Positions 25,856 through 34,965 of a DNA stretch of 64,000 nt are shown piece by piece (position 1 is the stretch's first letter; the number at the start of each line of letters is the position of its first letter). The position numbers were made by a program, and so were the translations under genes. Source of the stretch: Brevibacillus humidisoli (GTDB taxonomy: Bacteria; Bacillota; Bacilli; Brevibacillales; Brevibacillaceae); the NCBI RefSeq assembly GCF_020923435.1, contig NZ_CP087263.1:248001-312000 (forward strand), given 5' to 3'. Below the pieces are notes generated by a model. It worked only from the letters and a program-made list of their open reading frames with translations. It was not told the origin of the DNA and ran no database searches.

Positions 25856-26773
25856 CTAAGCGAAGAAAATACCCATCAGCGAATAGATAATCACAGTAGA
25901 AAAAAGAAGGGTCATATGAAACAGAGAATAAACGAACATGATTTTTGCCCACTTCTCGGAATCCATTTCTTTATAGCCGAAAATGCTTAAGATCAGCCAG
26001 ATGATGCTTAAAAGAAGGGCTACCAACATGAGTCCCAGACTTAGAGATCCAAAGAGAAAACTGATGGCAATTAATACGACCAAGTAGATATTTGTTTGCA
26101 TATACGTTCGTTTGACACCTTTGACTACGGGAAGCATCGGAACCTTGGCAGCCCGATACTCTTCGTGCTTGCGGATCGCGATGGCGTAGAAATGAGGCAT
26201 TTGCCAAATCACCATGATCACAAAAAGGCCGAGGATGGCGGGATGCGTGATGTCTGGATAGATAGCAGCCCAGCCGATGAGCGGGGGCATTGCTCCGGAG
26301 ATGCTTCCAACCTCAGTATTATAGATGGTTCTTCGCTTCGTCCACATGGTGTATGGTACAAGATACACAAACAAGCCGAAAAACCCCAAGAATGCGGCCA
26401 GCGGAGTGGTTAGCGCAAGCGCAGCGATGCCAAAGACAGCCATCAGTATAGCAAGCCATAACACGGTTGCAGGCTTGATTTCTCCTGTTACGGTTGGTCT
26501 GTTTTTGGTTCTCTCCATAATGGAGTCAATGTCTCGATCATACAAGTTATTAAAAGCACCGGCAGCGCCAATCACCAGAAATGAACCAATCAAAGCGTAG
26601 ATGATTTCTGCAAGCTTTTCCATAGGGCTGATCTGGTAGGTATACAGAGCCAATGTTAATCCGGCGAACATTGGAATCAGGTTTGATTTGATAATTCCCG
26701 TCTTGATCGTTTGCGCCAAAATCTTTGACAAAGCCTGTTTCGGCCTTGGCAGATGTTCTTCCCTTTGCATCAT
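25856..26773 (-). CDS. ctaB: Heme O synthase (protoheme IX farnesyltransferase)
   Basis: A 305-residue UbiA-superfamily membrane enzyme with about eight helices. The aspartate-rich motif NNLYDRDIDSIMERTKNRP binds farnesyl diphosphate with Mg2+; a second motif region includes YNTEVGSISGAMPPLIGW and WQMPHFYAIAIRKHEEYRAAKVPM. It converts heme B to heme O for heme-copper oxidases. ctaA and cytochrome oxidase genes, usual neighbours in bacilli, are not in this window. ATG 26773 follows AGCAAGGGAAGCGAG, a weak site. Confidence 0.94.
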   Translation of the reverse strand: MMQREEHLPRPKQALSKILAQTIKTGIIKSNLIPMFAGLTLALYTYQISPMEKLAEIIYALIGSFLVIGAAGAFNNLYDRDIDSIMERTKNRPTVTGEIKPATVLWLAILMAVFGIAALALTTPLAAFLGFFGLFVYLVPYTMWTKRRTIYNTEVGSISGAMPPLIGWAAIYPDITHPAILGLFVIMVIWQMPHFYAIAIRKHEEYRAAKVPMLPVVKGVKRTYMQTNIYLVVLIAISFLFGSLSLGLMLVALLLSIIWLILSIFGYKEMDSEKWAKIMFVYSLFHMTLLFSTVIIYSLMGIFFA

Positions 26774-26931
26774 GACTCGCTTCCCTTGCTAGGTTATCAA
26801 ACTGATTGTACTACAATTTTCAATGACAATACGAGCGATATATATCGATTATGTGGCATGCATGTTAAAGCTATATGGTATGACTGTCAAGAGATGGAGG
26901 AGGAAGGGGTTCATGGGCGCTTCGGTTGTCG

Positions 26932-27492
26932 TCATGAGCGGAGACTTTGATAGATTTGGTACATGGACAATTCATCACTCATCGATCTGGCAATCTGATA
27001 AGCTTCGCTCACACTCTTGTTGTGTTGAATCACCTCATAGAAAAGCCGCACGATGAACATGAGCGCTTCATTTCCGTCTGGATAATCATCTGGTCCTATA
27101 TAGATCTGACAGCCGCGATCCAAAAACGCTTTTGCTAGAGCCGGGTCGCCTAACGTGCAGCCGTTGCCAAAGACGATCTTTCCGTCCAACTGAGCATAGC
27201 GTATAATCTCGTCTGGGCCAAAGTCCCCTTTTGGTTCCCCATGCTCATAAACGTCTTCACCCAATTCCGGCATGATGAACTTCCCTTCATCACCGTGGAA
27301 GCTGAGAATGATCATCTCGGTGTCAGGATAAAGATCTTCTCCAGACAATACGGAGATGAAATCATTTGGCCTGCCAATCCAATAGGTAATCACTCTTGCA
27401 CCCAAATACTCCAGAGTGGCACGTATAGCTTGTGCCTCCATATCACAATTCGGTCCGCATACCAAAGCTACATGGATCGCTGGTTTACTCAC
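26932..27492 (-). CDS. Unrecognised protein with caspase/CHAT-like His-Cys pattern, 186 aa
   Basis: I do not recognise a named family. The protein reads like a minimal clan-CD peptidase fold: a hydrophobic strand ending in His (MIILSFHGDEGKF, about residue 65), a second strand ending in Cys (GKIVFGNGCTLGDP, about residue 113), then AKAFLDRGCQIYIG and FYEVIQHNKSVSEAYQIAR, the tail pattern of CHAT and related proteases. No signal peptide. It starts with GTG 27492, overlapping the stop of the 223-residue gene by one base behind AAAGGAGAG, so the two are translationally coupled. Activity is inference. Confidence 0.6.
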   Translation of the reverse strand: MSKPAIHVALVCGPNCDMEAQAIRATLEYLGARVITYWIGRPNDFISVLSGEDLYPDTEMIILSFHGDEGKFIMPELGEDVYEHGEPKGDFGPDEIIRYAQLDGKIVFGNGCTLGDPALAKAFLDRGCQIYIGPDDYPDGNEALMFIVRLFYEVIQHNKSVSEAYQIARSMSDELSMYQIYQSLRS

Positions 27493-28163
27493 TATTGAAT
27501 CTCTCCTTTAACATATTGATGTGAACGATATGGGGAGTAGTGTTTCATCACCCATTCATGAAAGACTCGATACGCTGTACTGCAGTCTGAAACGGAGAAC
27601 AGGAATGTACCGGCTACTTCTCTACGGCTTACTTTAGAATCAGCCAAAAACTTGTCATCCTCTTCATTTAGATAGATCTGATACGTACCGTCCGAACTTT
27701 TAAATCCCACGGCATGGATGTCCAGCCCCGCCTTAAAAAAGCCAAGGTGAATTACGGATGGATGTACGTCCATCTCATTTTCTGAGATGATTGGATTTTG
27801 CAATTCGTCGCCAAAGTGATGTTCATCGATGAGATAACCTTGAAAGTATCCATCGACCATGTAACCAAGACGCTCAATCACATCATGCAGCGTATGGAAA
27901 GGGAAATGTTTCGTTTCACCTACACTATTATCACAGTACTCCCAGATGAAATGTTCCAGGATTTTTGCATGTGTGAAGCTAATGGCTCTAGCAATGTCTC
28001 TGTCTAACGGTTGATCGAGAGTTTGTTTGATGATTTCCCGCACGCTATTGTAGTAGTCCCAGAACAATGGCCAATCAAAAGTAGACGCTTCGCTTAGTTT
28101 GTAGAGAAAGGTATTTTCAACACAGTAAAAATTATTCATCAGCACGTCTCGTTCTTTTTTCAT
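27492..28163 (-). CDS. Unrecognised 223-aa protein, partner of the caspase-like gene
   Basis: A soluble acidic protein with no recognised motif. The N-terminal half is helical and aromatic-rich (TFDWPLFWDYYNSVREI, HAKILEHFIWEYCDN); the C-terminal half looks like an alpha/beta unit (HPSVIHLGFFKAGLDIHAVGFKSSDGTYQIYLNEEDDKF). ATG 28163 follows CGGAGGAGTTTTT. Its stop overlaps the start of the caspase-like gene by one base, an operon of two. Role could be substrate, regulator or partner of that protein. Confidence 0.65.
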   Translation of the reverse strand: MKKERDVLMNNFYCVENTFLYKLSEASTFDWPLFWDYYNSVREIIKQTLDQPLDRDIARAISFTHAKILEHFIWEYCDNSVGETKHFPFHTLHDVIERLGYMVDGYFQGYLIDEHHFGDELQNPIISENEMDVHPSVIHLGFFKAGLDIHAVGFKSSDGTYQIYLNEEDDKFLADSKVSRREVAGTFLFSVSDCSTAYRVFHEWVMKHYSPYRSHQYVKGEIQ

Positions 28164-28391
28164 AAAAACTCCTCCGAATATTCACTACACATAAAATTCC
28201 ACGCTAAAAGGAAATAACCTTCCAAACATGGGGAGGAGCGGGGTGCCGATACATCTTATTTCATTGGATTTGACTCCGTCTGATCCCAGTTGTTTAAATA
28301 GTAGGGGAAATATACAGGCGCACACTAAAGAGGAATGAAACGCGTCGCCTCAATCAAGCAGTGTGCTCAGAAACGAAAAGGATGCTGAAAC

Positions 28392-29513
28392 ATGCAACGA
28401 TGTATTGTAATTGGTGCGGGAATTCTAGGCGCTTCGACAGCATATCAATTGGCAAAAAGAGGAGCAGAAGTGCTTATTGTTGATCGAAAAGACAAAGGAC
28501 AAGCAACTGATGCTGCTGCAGGGATTATTTGTCCATGGTTGTCACAACGACGCAATCAAGCCTGGTATAAGCTGGTCAAGGAGGGGGCGCGTTTTTATCC
28601 AGGCTTGATCGAAGAACTGGAGAGGGAAGGGGAGACAGAAACCGGGTATGCCCGCGTTGGCGTTCTCCGTATCCATAAGGAAAGAGAAAAGCTCGTTGAA
28701 CTGGAAAAACGGGCTCTAAAACGCAGGGAGGATGCTCCGGAGATTGGCGAGATTACTCAGATCACTGCAAGCCAGGTAAAGAGCTTGTTTCCTCCACTGG
28801 GCAACGACTACGCCGCTCTCCACGTCAGTGGTGCCGCCCGCGTCGATGGACATGCTCTGCGAGACGCGCTGCTGCGCGCCGCGATAAGAAAAGGAGCTGC
28901 CTTTCGCAACGGGGAAGCTATCCTCCGATCCAACGGGAGCTCTGTTACAGGAGTACAAGTTGGGGACGAATATATCGCTTCAGACATTGTCGTTGTTTGT
29001 GCTGGTGCATGGGCCAATCAACTGCTGCAGCCATTAGGTGTACAGTTCAACGTCACCTTCCAGAAAGCGCAGATCGTTCATCTGGGATTACCAGGTGCGG
29101 ACACGGGCAGCTGGCCGGTCGTCATGCCGCCTGGCGATCAGTATATATTGGCTTTTGATGAGAACAGAATAGTGATCGGCGCAACACATGAAAACGACCC
29201 GGAAGGTTTCGACACCCGCGTAACGGCAGGCGGCTTGCAGGAGATTTTCAGTAAGGCATTGGAGCATGCTCCCGGACTGGCCAACAGCACCTTTCTGGAG
29301 GCAAGAGTAGGTTTTCGCCCTTTCACTCCGGGATTTCTCCCGGTCATCGGAGCGTTGCCCGGCTGGGAGGGCATCTTTGTTGCAAATGGGTTAGGTGCAT
29401 CGGGACTTACGATGGGGCCCTATATCGGATTTCAACTAGCAAAACTGGTTCTTGGACTGGACATCGATATTGCGTTGGAGGATTACAAGGTGGATGGAGC
29501 AATAAACGTTTGA
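28392..29513 (+). CDS. FAD-dependent amino acid oxidase (DadA/glycine oxidase family)
   Basis: A 373-residue DAO-fold protein. The FAD-binding GxGxxG is at residues 8-13 (GAGILGAS) with the ribose-binding acid in LIVDRKD, and the C-terminal NGLGASGLTMGPYIG closes the FAD site. VRVDGHALRDALLRAA-type and FRPFTPGFLPVIGALPGWEGIFVANG segments are typical of D-amino acid dehydrogenases and glycine/sarcosine oxidases. Substrate unknown. The 228 bp before it show no clear promoter. Confidence 0.87.
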   Translation: MQRCIVIGAGILGASTAYQLAKRGAEVLIVDRKDKGQATDAAAGIICPWLSQRRNQAWYKLVKEGARFYPGLIEELEREGETETGYARVGVLRIHKEREKLVELEKRALKRREDAPEIGEITQITASQVKSLFPPLGNDYAALHVSGAARVDGHALRDALLRAAIRKGAAFRNGEAILRSNGSSVTGVQVGDEYIASDIVVVCAGAWANQLLQPLGVQFNVTFQKAQIVHLGLPGADTGSWPVVMPPGDQYILAFDENRIVIGATHENDPEGFDTRVTAGGLQEIFSKALEHAPGLANSTFLEARVGFRPFTPGFLPVIGALPGWEGIFVANGLGASGLTMGPYIGFQLAKLVLGLDIDIALEDYKVDGAINV

Positions 29514-29559
29514 TTCTTGCCTGAAATGTTGGATGGTCTAGTGTTGCGATCAGGGAGGT

Positions 29560-30585
29560 TTAGGTGATAAAAGCCGGGATAATACATTCCTTAATCAGCG
29601 GCCACCTATCCCTGGGGTGCATGATGATTGTTGAGGCGATGGCTACTACTAGGTCTTTTTCTGGAATACAGCAAATAACATTACCGCCATCTCCCATTGC
29701 CAAGTAGGCAAAAACTCCGTCTTCTTCGTGCAGCCACCACAGATAACCATATTTATTGGGGTTCATCGATGTTGATTCAAGGGTCCATGCGCCTGAAATA
29801 ATCTGATTATGCTCCCAAAAACCATGATTTAAATAGAGAAAGCCAAGACGCGCCATATCACGGAGAGTTAGCGTCACTCCCCATCCTCCAGTGGAATTGC
29901 CCGTTGGGTCTGCAACCCAGCCTTTCACGTTTTTCCCGAATAAGTCATCAAACCCAAATGATTTCATTTTATAATCGGGGATTTTTTTCATGCCAATAGG
30001 GCTGAATAAATGCTCGTTGGCAAACTCGCGGGCGCTTTTACCTGTGCTGCGAGTGATAATCGCAGAAAGCAGGTGTGCCCCTGCGGTAGCATACTTAAAC
30101 GCGCCTAGTTTTCCTTTTTGGCCCATCCTATCAATAGTGTAGGCTACCCAGTCTGGCTGTTTGCACAACTTGTCTAGTGGTTCATGCCAGTCCTCAAATG
30201 GATATGGTACTGTCATGGTGAGCAGATGGCGTATGGTAATTTCTTTTTTCTGTCTATCAGCAGTATGTGATATGTAATCTGGAAAAAAATCCAGTACCTT
30301 CTGGTCTCCGCTTTTGATATGGCCCTTATCTATGGCAATGCCAATGAGCGCAGATATAATACTTTTGGTTACAGATGCTACATGGTGCGGATCATCCGGA
30401 CCGTAACCGTTATAATATTTTTCAAAGGCAACATAGCCGTTGCGCACAACGATCATACCGTTCACATTACTATATCCAGATTGGATCATAGGATCCAGTT
30501 TCAAGAGCTTTACCGGGTCCATTCCCAGGTCTGTTGGGTCGGCTGCTTGCCACTGGGTAGTGGGCCAGTAGGATCTTTCCATCAT
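29560..30585 (-). CDS. Serine hydrolase, beta-lactamase/penicillin-binding family
   Basis: A 341-residue class-C-beta-lactamase-like protein (family S12). The SxxK nucleophile motif is SVTK (about residue 72), with YATAG as the tyrosine motif near residue 165. No signal peptide is seen, so it is probably a cytoplasmic esterase or amidase rather than a secreted beta-lactamase. ATG 30585 follows CGGAGGTATAT. It is 22 bp downstream of the MerR gene on the same strand and is probably part of its regulon. Confidence 0.85.
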   Translation of the reverse strand: MMERSYWPTTQWQAADPTDLGMDPVKLLKLDPMIQSGYSNVNGMIVVRNGYVAFEKYYNGYGPDDPHHVASVTKSIISALIGIAIDKGHIKSGDQKVLDFFPDYISHTADRQKKEITIRHLLTMTVPYPFEDWHEPLDKLCKQPDWVAYTIDRMGQKGKLGAFKYATAGAHLLSAIITRSTGKSAREFANEHLFSPIGMKKIPDYKMKSFGFDDLFGKNVKGWVADPTGNSTGGWGVTLTLRDMARLGFLYLNHGFWEHNQIISGAWTLESTSMNPNKYGYLWWLHEEDGVFAYLAMGDGGNVICCIPEKDLVVAIASTIIMHPRDRWPLIKECIIPAFIT

Positions 30586-30607
30586 ATATACCTCCGGGTT
30601 ATTTTTG

Positions 30608-31435
30608 TCACGATTTTCTCTGTACAGGAAAATACACCTCGGTCACAATATCCTCAGGAACAGTGGCTTGATTGGGGTCGGTTACATATACTTCATATGG
30701 TGATGCCGCCAATTCGTATCCTTCTTGATCTATCCATTCCATCAGCTTGGCATATACTGATGTCAATTCTGAATAGGAACCCTGTAGCACAGACTTCGCA
30801 CAAAGACCTCCGGGGAACAATCTAGTTCCTTTTACCGCTTCCTCTATAGGGATGGCAAACTCTGTATCGTTGCCCTCAGGATTGTGTTCGGGACTGTGAT
30901 AAATAGTCATGGGCGTACCAAGCAAGGTGAGTTTTTCTTTCGCCATCTTTTCGTATAGCCTGCTAAAATACTTTTCATATCCTGGAGCATCGTCATCACT
31001 ACCAATCATCTGACGCCTATAAAGAATATGGATTGGCTGGGTTTCAACGAGTTGTACTTTGATATGGTCAAGGTGAGACATAATGGGTAAACCCTTCTCT
31101 ACATGTAAAATCTCATTGCTGATTTGTTTTAGGGTATACTGAAAAGCCCTTAGCTTTTCCTGTATTTCTCTTCTCTTGCGAGTAAGGGTAGAATAAAGCT
31201 GCTCTTCCGATTGATCCTCTTCCCATTCCAAAATCGCTTTGATTTCTTCCAGAGAAAAATGATAAGATTTCAAACGGTTGATAAAGAGCATCTTTTTTAG
31301 TTGCTTGACGGAATAATACCTATAGCCGTTTTCAGGCTTAATCTGATCAGGATTCATTAATCCAATCTCATCATAATATCGTAGCGTTTTTGTAGAGACT
31401 CCACACATCTTTGAGAATTCTCCAATCGATAGCAA
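30608..31435 (-). CDS. MerR-family regulator with GyrI-like ligand-binding domain
   Basis: A 275-residue BmrR-type regulator. The N-terminal MerR helix-turn-helix (residues 1-70) begins MLSIGEFSKMCGVSTKTLRYYDEIGLMNP; a coiled-coil (about 75-115) follows; the C-terminal 150 residues form a GyrI/AraC effector-binding domain with EAVKGTRLFPGGLCAKSVLQGSYSEL and QEGYELAASPYEVYVTDP. It likely senses a lipophilic compound and activates its own promoter and the hydrolase gene. A MerR-type promoter lies 70 bp upstream. Confidence 0.9.
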   Translation of the reverse strand: MLSIGEFSKMCGVSTKTLRYYDEIGLMNPDQIKPENGYRYYSVKQLKKMLFINRLKSYHFSLEEIKAILEWEEDQSEEQLYSTLTRKRREIQEKLRAFQYTLKQISNEILHVEKGLPIMSHLDHIKVQLVETQPIHILYRRQMIGSDDDAPGYEKYFSRLYEKMAKEKLTLLGTPMTIYHSPEHNPEGNDTEFAIPIEEAVKGTRLFPGGLCAKSVLQGSYSELTSVYAKLMEWIDQEGYELAASPYEVYVTDPNQATVPEDIVTEVYFPVQRKS

Positions 31436-31507
31436 GAGGCCACCTCCACTTCTTTTGTTTTATACGGACTCCAAGTAATGACATATCGATGCTTGCTTCC
31501 ATACTAA

Positions 31508-31538
31508 CTAATACACCTTTCCCTAAGGGCAAAGTCAA
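31508..31538 (-). promoter_or_regulatory. MerR-type promoter with 19-bp spacer and central dyad
   Basis: On the minus strand TTGACT (31533-31538) and TATTAG (31508-31513) are separated by 19 bp, longer than the 17 bp optimum, and the spacer holds a dyad, ACTTTGCCCT-T-AGGGAAAGGT. This is the arrangement MerR proteins act on by untwisting. It precedes the MerR gene. Confidence 0.78.
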
Positions 31539-31653
31539 ATGCAAAAATAATATAGCAGACTCGTGCGTTGACTTTTGCTCATGTATTGTAGAAGATTTAA
31601 CTGCATAACGGACATAAAATTTAGACATGACGACGGTGAAGGGAGGGGATAGT

Positions 31654-32637
31654 TTGAATATTCAAGTGAAAACGCATAGTTTGGACTCGTTGTACGAGAG
31701 TCCCAACGTTCGGCTATTGGAAGAAAATCGGGCCAGAAACCAGTGTTTGTACGAGCTGCCGCTTCCGTTCGGCTCAGCTACAGTGAACCGTACCTGCTTG
31801 CGCGGTGGGCTGGAGATCAGCGCGTTCGAAGGCGTCCTGACTAAGCAGCTGCCGCTCCGCTGCCAGACGATGTATCCTCATCTCGAATTTTCCTACACGC
31901 TATCCGGTCGAGGCAGTTGGTCGGGAGAAGGCGCACCGGCCCTCGAATTAGCTCCCGGCGTCTCGACTCTCGTATACATGGCGGATCACCGGGTGGGTGC
32001 GGAGCTCGGTCCGGATGAGCATTTGTCCCATCTGGAGGTTCGATTCGATTTGCGTCATTTCGAAGCTATGGTGACGGAGCTGCGGCTCACGGCGTCCGGA
32101 CAGTTCTTCAGCCGGCAATTGGCCGGTAACCCACAGGTTGCTAAGCTGTTCGAGCAATTACGGGACTGCGCTTACATCGGAGCGTTGCGGCAACTGTATC
32201 TCGAAGGCAAATGTTACGAACTGCTTGCCAGTCACCTCGCTCAATTCGAGTTGGCCGGTATGACTGGACGAGCTCGCATCGGACTGTCCGCGGACGATAT
32301 CCGCTGCCTGCAACGCGCTCGCGAGATCCTTACGCGCAGTTGGAGAACACCTCCCGGCTTGCTGGAACTGGCGCGGTCGGTGGGCATCAACGATTACAAG
32401 CTGAAGCGAGGCTTCAAGGAGCTGTTCGGCACGACGGTGTTCGGCTATATCCGGCATTTGAGGATGAACGAGGCGCGCCGTTTGCTGGAGGCGGGCAAAG
32501 CCAACGTCAGTCAGGCTGCTGCCTGCGTCGGCTACGTGAATCTGAGCCACTTTGCATCTGCCTACCGCCGGACATTTGGTTACAATCCGAGCGAATGTCA
32601 GAGGCGGGGACAGTGGCTGATCGCGACGAATCGATAA
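31654..32637 (+). CDS. AraC-family transcriptional regulator
   Basis: A 327-residue regulator with an N-terminal cupin-like domain (about residues 50-150) and a C-terminal AraC double helix-turn-helix (about 225-320: LLELARSVGINDYKLKRGFKELFGTTVFGYIRHLRMNEARRLL and AAACVGYVNLSHFASAYRRTFGYNP). This resembles PchR/Btr-type regulators that respond to ferric siderophores. TTG 31654 is preferred because AAGGGAGGGG lies just upstream; the ATG at 31627 lacks a site. Its Fur-boxed MFS neighbour supports a siderophore link. Base composition here is richer in G+C than in flanking genes. Confidence 0.82.
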   Translation: MNIQVKTHSLDSLYESPNVRLLEENRARNQCLYELPLPFGSATVNRTCLRGGLEISAFEGVLTKQLPLRCQTMYPHLEFSYTLSGRGSWSGEGAPALELAPGVSTLVYMADHRVGAELGPDEHLSHLEVRFDLRHFEAMVTELRLTASGQFFSRQLAGNPQVAKLFEQLRDCAYIGALRQLYLEGKCYELLASHLAQFELAGMTGRARIGLSADDIRCLQRAREILTRSWRTPPGLLELARSVGINDYKLKRGFKELFGTTVFGYIRHLRMNEARRLLEAGKANVSQAAACVGYVNLSHFASAYRRTFGYNPSECQRRGQWLIATNR

Positions 32638-32746
32638 ATCCGCCGACCGTTTAAGAAGATCCGTCCAGGGGCGGCAGAGCGATGTCCCGTTCTGTACGAT
32701 GAAGGTATGAAGGCGCAGTGCGGCGCTTCTTTTGCCCTCTTTTAAC

Positions 32747-32765
32747 GAGAATGATAATCATATTT
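32747..32765. promoter_or_regulatory. Fur box upstream of the MFS pseudogene
   Basis: GAGAATGATAATCATATTT matches the 19-bp Fur consensus GATAATGATAATCATTATC at about 15 positions, including the whole central AATGATAATCAT. It sits 19 bp before the GTG start. Confidence 0.8.
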
Positions 32766-32783
32766 ATTCGAGAGGGGTGAGAA

Positions 32784-34060
32784 GTGGCAGCGTATTCCCG
32801 CTTCCAAAGCCGTCTGCAGCCGGGTTACTGGAGGGACAAACAGATGGGAAGAATTCGGTTCGGCATGTTTTTCAGCGTATTCGTTGCGATGGTTGGGTTG
32901 ATGATTATCGCCCCCGTGATGCCTCCGCTCATACGGGAATTAGGTCTGAGCGAGATGCATTCGGGGATCATCATCTCGCTTGGCTCGGTCTCCATGGCCG
33001 TCATGTCGCCGTTATGGGGCAGATGGAGTGACCGGTTCGGCAGAAGACAGATGATTCTCGCGGGCTTCGCCGGGATGTTCGTCAGCTATGCGTTCTTTAC
33101 CGCTGTCATGTACGCGGGACTTCGCGTCTGTTGAGCGGAGGCCTTCTCCTCGTTTTGCTTGTGGCTGCGAGAACGCTGGTCGGCGCGTTCATTCCCGCCG
33201 CGGTGCCTTCTTCCGCTCAGGCGTATATGGCCGACGTGACGGACGAACACGGCCGATCGGCGGGAATGGCTCTGATGGGCGCGGCCAACGGACTCGGGCT
33301 CGTGCTCGGACCGGCGATCGCGGGAGCCTTCGCGCTGATCGGTCTGATCTGGCCGCTGTATATCGGAGCGCTGTTGCCTGTCGTCGCGTTCGTGGCGGTG
33401 ATGCTCGTTGTACCGAAACGCAAGGCTGTAATCCATGAGCGTCCGCCTCGCATCAACCCATTGAAGCGGGGACTCCGCATCTATTTGCTGTCGGGTCTGG
33501 CGATCAGTCTTTGCATCGTATCCTTGCAGGTCGTCGGCGGCTTTTATTTTCAGGTCCAGTTGTTGCTCACCACGCAGGAGACTGCTCGCTTCGTTTCCTT
33601 CGGATTGATGATTTGCGGATTTTCCATGAGCGCCACGCAGGGGGTGTTGATGAAGCGGTCAAAGCTTGAGCCGCAATCGCAGATTTTGTGGGGAGCGCTG
33701 CTACTCGTTCTGAGCTTTCTGATCATGTTATTTGTTGCCAAGTTGTCCATGTATTACGTGGCTTACTTTCTGTTTGGGGTCGGTGCGGGATTGATGATGC
33801 CGGGGATCATGACGGGTGCGTCATTTGCCGTCACGTCCGAACAACAAGGCGGCATCGCCGGTCTGGTCGGCATGATTCAAGGGATAGCCGCGGTTGTGCC
33901 CCCTTTGCTGAACACCGGTTTGTATCAGATTGACAAGCATCTTCCGTACGGTTTCGCCGTTGCCTTGATGATCGCCTTGTCCTTTGCGCTGATTCGCAGG
34001 CGGGCGCTCCCGCAGAAAGCCCGGGAGGCCGCACCCGCTTTTAGCGACAACAATTCATAG
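32784..34060 (+). pseudogene. MFS exporter (siderophore-type) broken by a one-base frameshift
   Basis: Two adjacent frames together make one 12-helix MFS protein of about 425 residues. The first (32784-33134) holds helices 1-3 and the loop motif GRWSDRFGRRQMI, and stops at TGA 33132. The second continues at once from about 33128 with LLSGGLLLVLLVAARTLVGAFIPAAVPSSAQAYMADV, the helix 4-5 region, to TAA 34060. Restoring one base near 33128 joins them. No slippery heptamer is present, so decay or a base-calling error is more likely than programmed frameshifting. With the Fur box and AraC gene it looks like an iron-regulated siderophore exporter. Confidence 0.82.
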
Positions 34061-34157
34061 ATGATGGCAAATATTGTCCAACCGGTGATTGACAGTGTTT
34101 TACGGACGAAACATTTGACAAATGGAAATCGGTTGAGAAAAAGAATGCTCACAGCAT

Positions 34158-34208
34158 TTAATCGTTCGCCCCTTTTGAGGTAAGTAACACTGTACACTCC
34201 ACATGACT
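34158..34208 (-). other. Displaced rlmD 3' end and attachment site, outer left border (attL1)
   Basis: CACTCCACATGACT at 34195-34208 begins a short minus-strand frame reading SHVECTVLLTSKGAND before its stop. The intact rlmD gene ends HVECVILMTLKGASS. The match indicates a displaced original 3' end of rlmD, as left by integration within that gene. Confidence 0.75.
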
Positions 34209-34289
34209 TGACTACTATATTTCTATGAAATATTCCTGAAATACGTGTCGGACGTAAATAACCGCCTCTTATGGGCGGCTAGAATTTAC

Positions 34290-34829
34290 TTACCTCGTTC
34301 CTTGAGCGATTGCTTTCGTTTCATGAACTGTACCATATGGATGCTCAGGTGGGGCGTAGATAACGTAAACTTTAAGAGGGCGATTACCTGTATTGATTAC
34401 ATTGTGCCATTTTCCAGCAGGTATCATAATTGCGTAGTCGTCGTAAGCCATTACTTGAAAATCAATGCTATCACTGCTATCACCCATTTGAACAAGTGCC
34501 TGACCTTCTTCAATCCGTATGAATTGGTCAGTTGTCGGATGGACTTCTAAACCTATGTCTTCACCAACATTAATACTCATCAAGGTCACTTGAAGATATT
34601 TCCCTGTCCATAGAGCGGTGCGATAATTGTTGTTTTGCTTGGCTGCTTGGTCGATATTTACTACAAATGGCCTTGTTCCATAATCGTGTAATGGGATGTT
34701 TCCATAAGGATTATGGTAGTAGTTGTTCCGGTTGTAATAATGGGGATTCCAATCATAACCCCATTTGTTATTCCAGTAGCATTGCATTGGATTATACCAA
34801 TGATGGTGATACCATGAATTAGAATACAT
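34290..34829 (-). CDS. Cupin protein with Tyr/Asn/His-rich N terminus
   Basis: A 179-residue protein. The first 50 residues are packed with Tyr, Asn, Trp and His (SNSWYHHHWYNPMQCYWNN and more), unlike the rest; residues about 75-170 form a single cupin (GEDIGLEVHPTTDQFIRIEEGQALVQMG, then MIPAGKWHNVINTG), keeping His residues for a metal. The N-terminal composition recalls spore-coat and exosporium proteins, a guess only. ATG 34829 has AGGAG seven bases upstream. It is the only gene between attL1 and attL2. Confidence 0.75.
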   Translation of the reverse strand: MYSNSWYHHHWYNPMQCYWNNKWGYDWNPHYYNRNNYYHNPYGNIPLHDYGTRPFVVNIDQAAKQNNNYRTALWTGKYLQVTLMSINVGEDIGLEVHPTTDQFIRIEEGQALVQMGDSSDSIDFQVMAYDDYAIMIPAGKWHNVINTGNRPLKVYVIYAPPEHPYGTVHETKAIAQGTR

Positions 34830-34929
34830 AATCATGCTCCTCTCAGTGATTTTCTTCTTGACCATTTATCCTATTCAACTGCCCAGTTACAGGTAAGCAA
34901 AATGGGCAAAAGTCCACTGGTTTACAACA

Positions 34930-34960
34930 TTGAAAAAAGAGGGGTTCGCCGCCCCTCTTT
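34930..34960 (-). terminator. Terminator of the Abi_C gene
   Basis: On the minus strand AAAGAGGGG pairs with CCCCTCTTT around GCGGCGAA, followed by TTTC. Lies between the Abi_C stop and the attL2 remnant. Confidence 0.85.
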
Positions 34961-34965
34961 GCTAT

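Noticed and set aside
28164-28391. Sporulation-sigma promoter in the gap before the oxidase gene
   Set aside because: Partial matches only; none with correct spacing.
33120-33140. Programmed -1 frameshift in the MFS gene
   Set aside because: No X-XXY-YYZ slippery heptamer or following structure at the junction.
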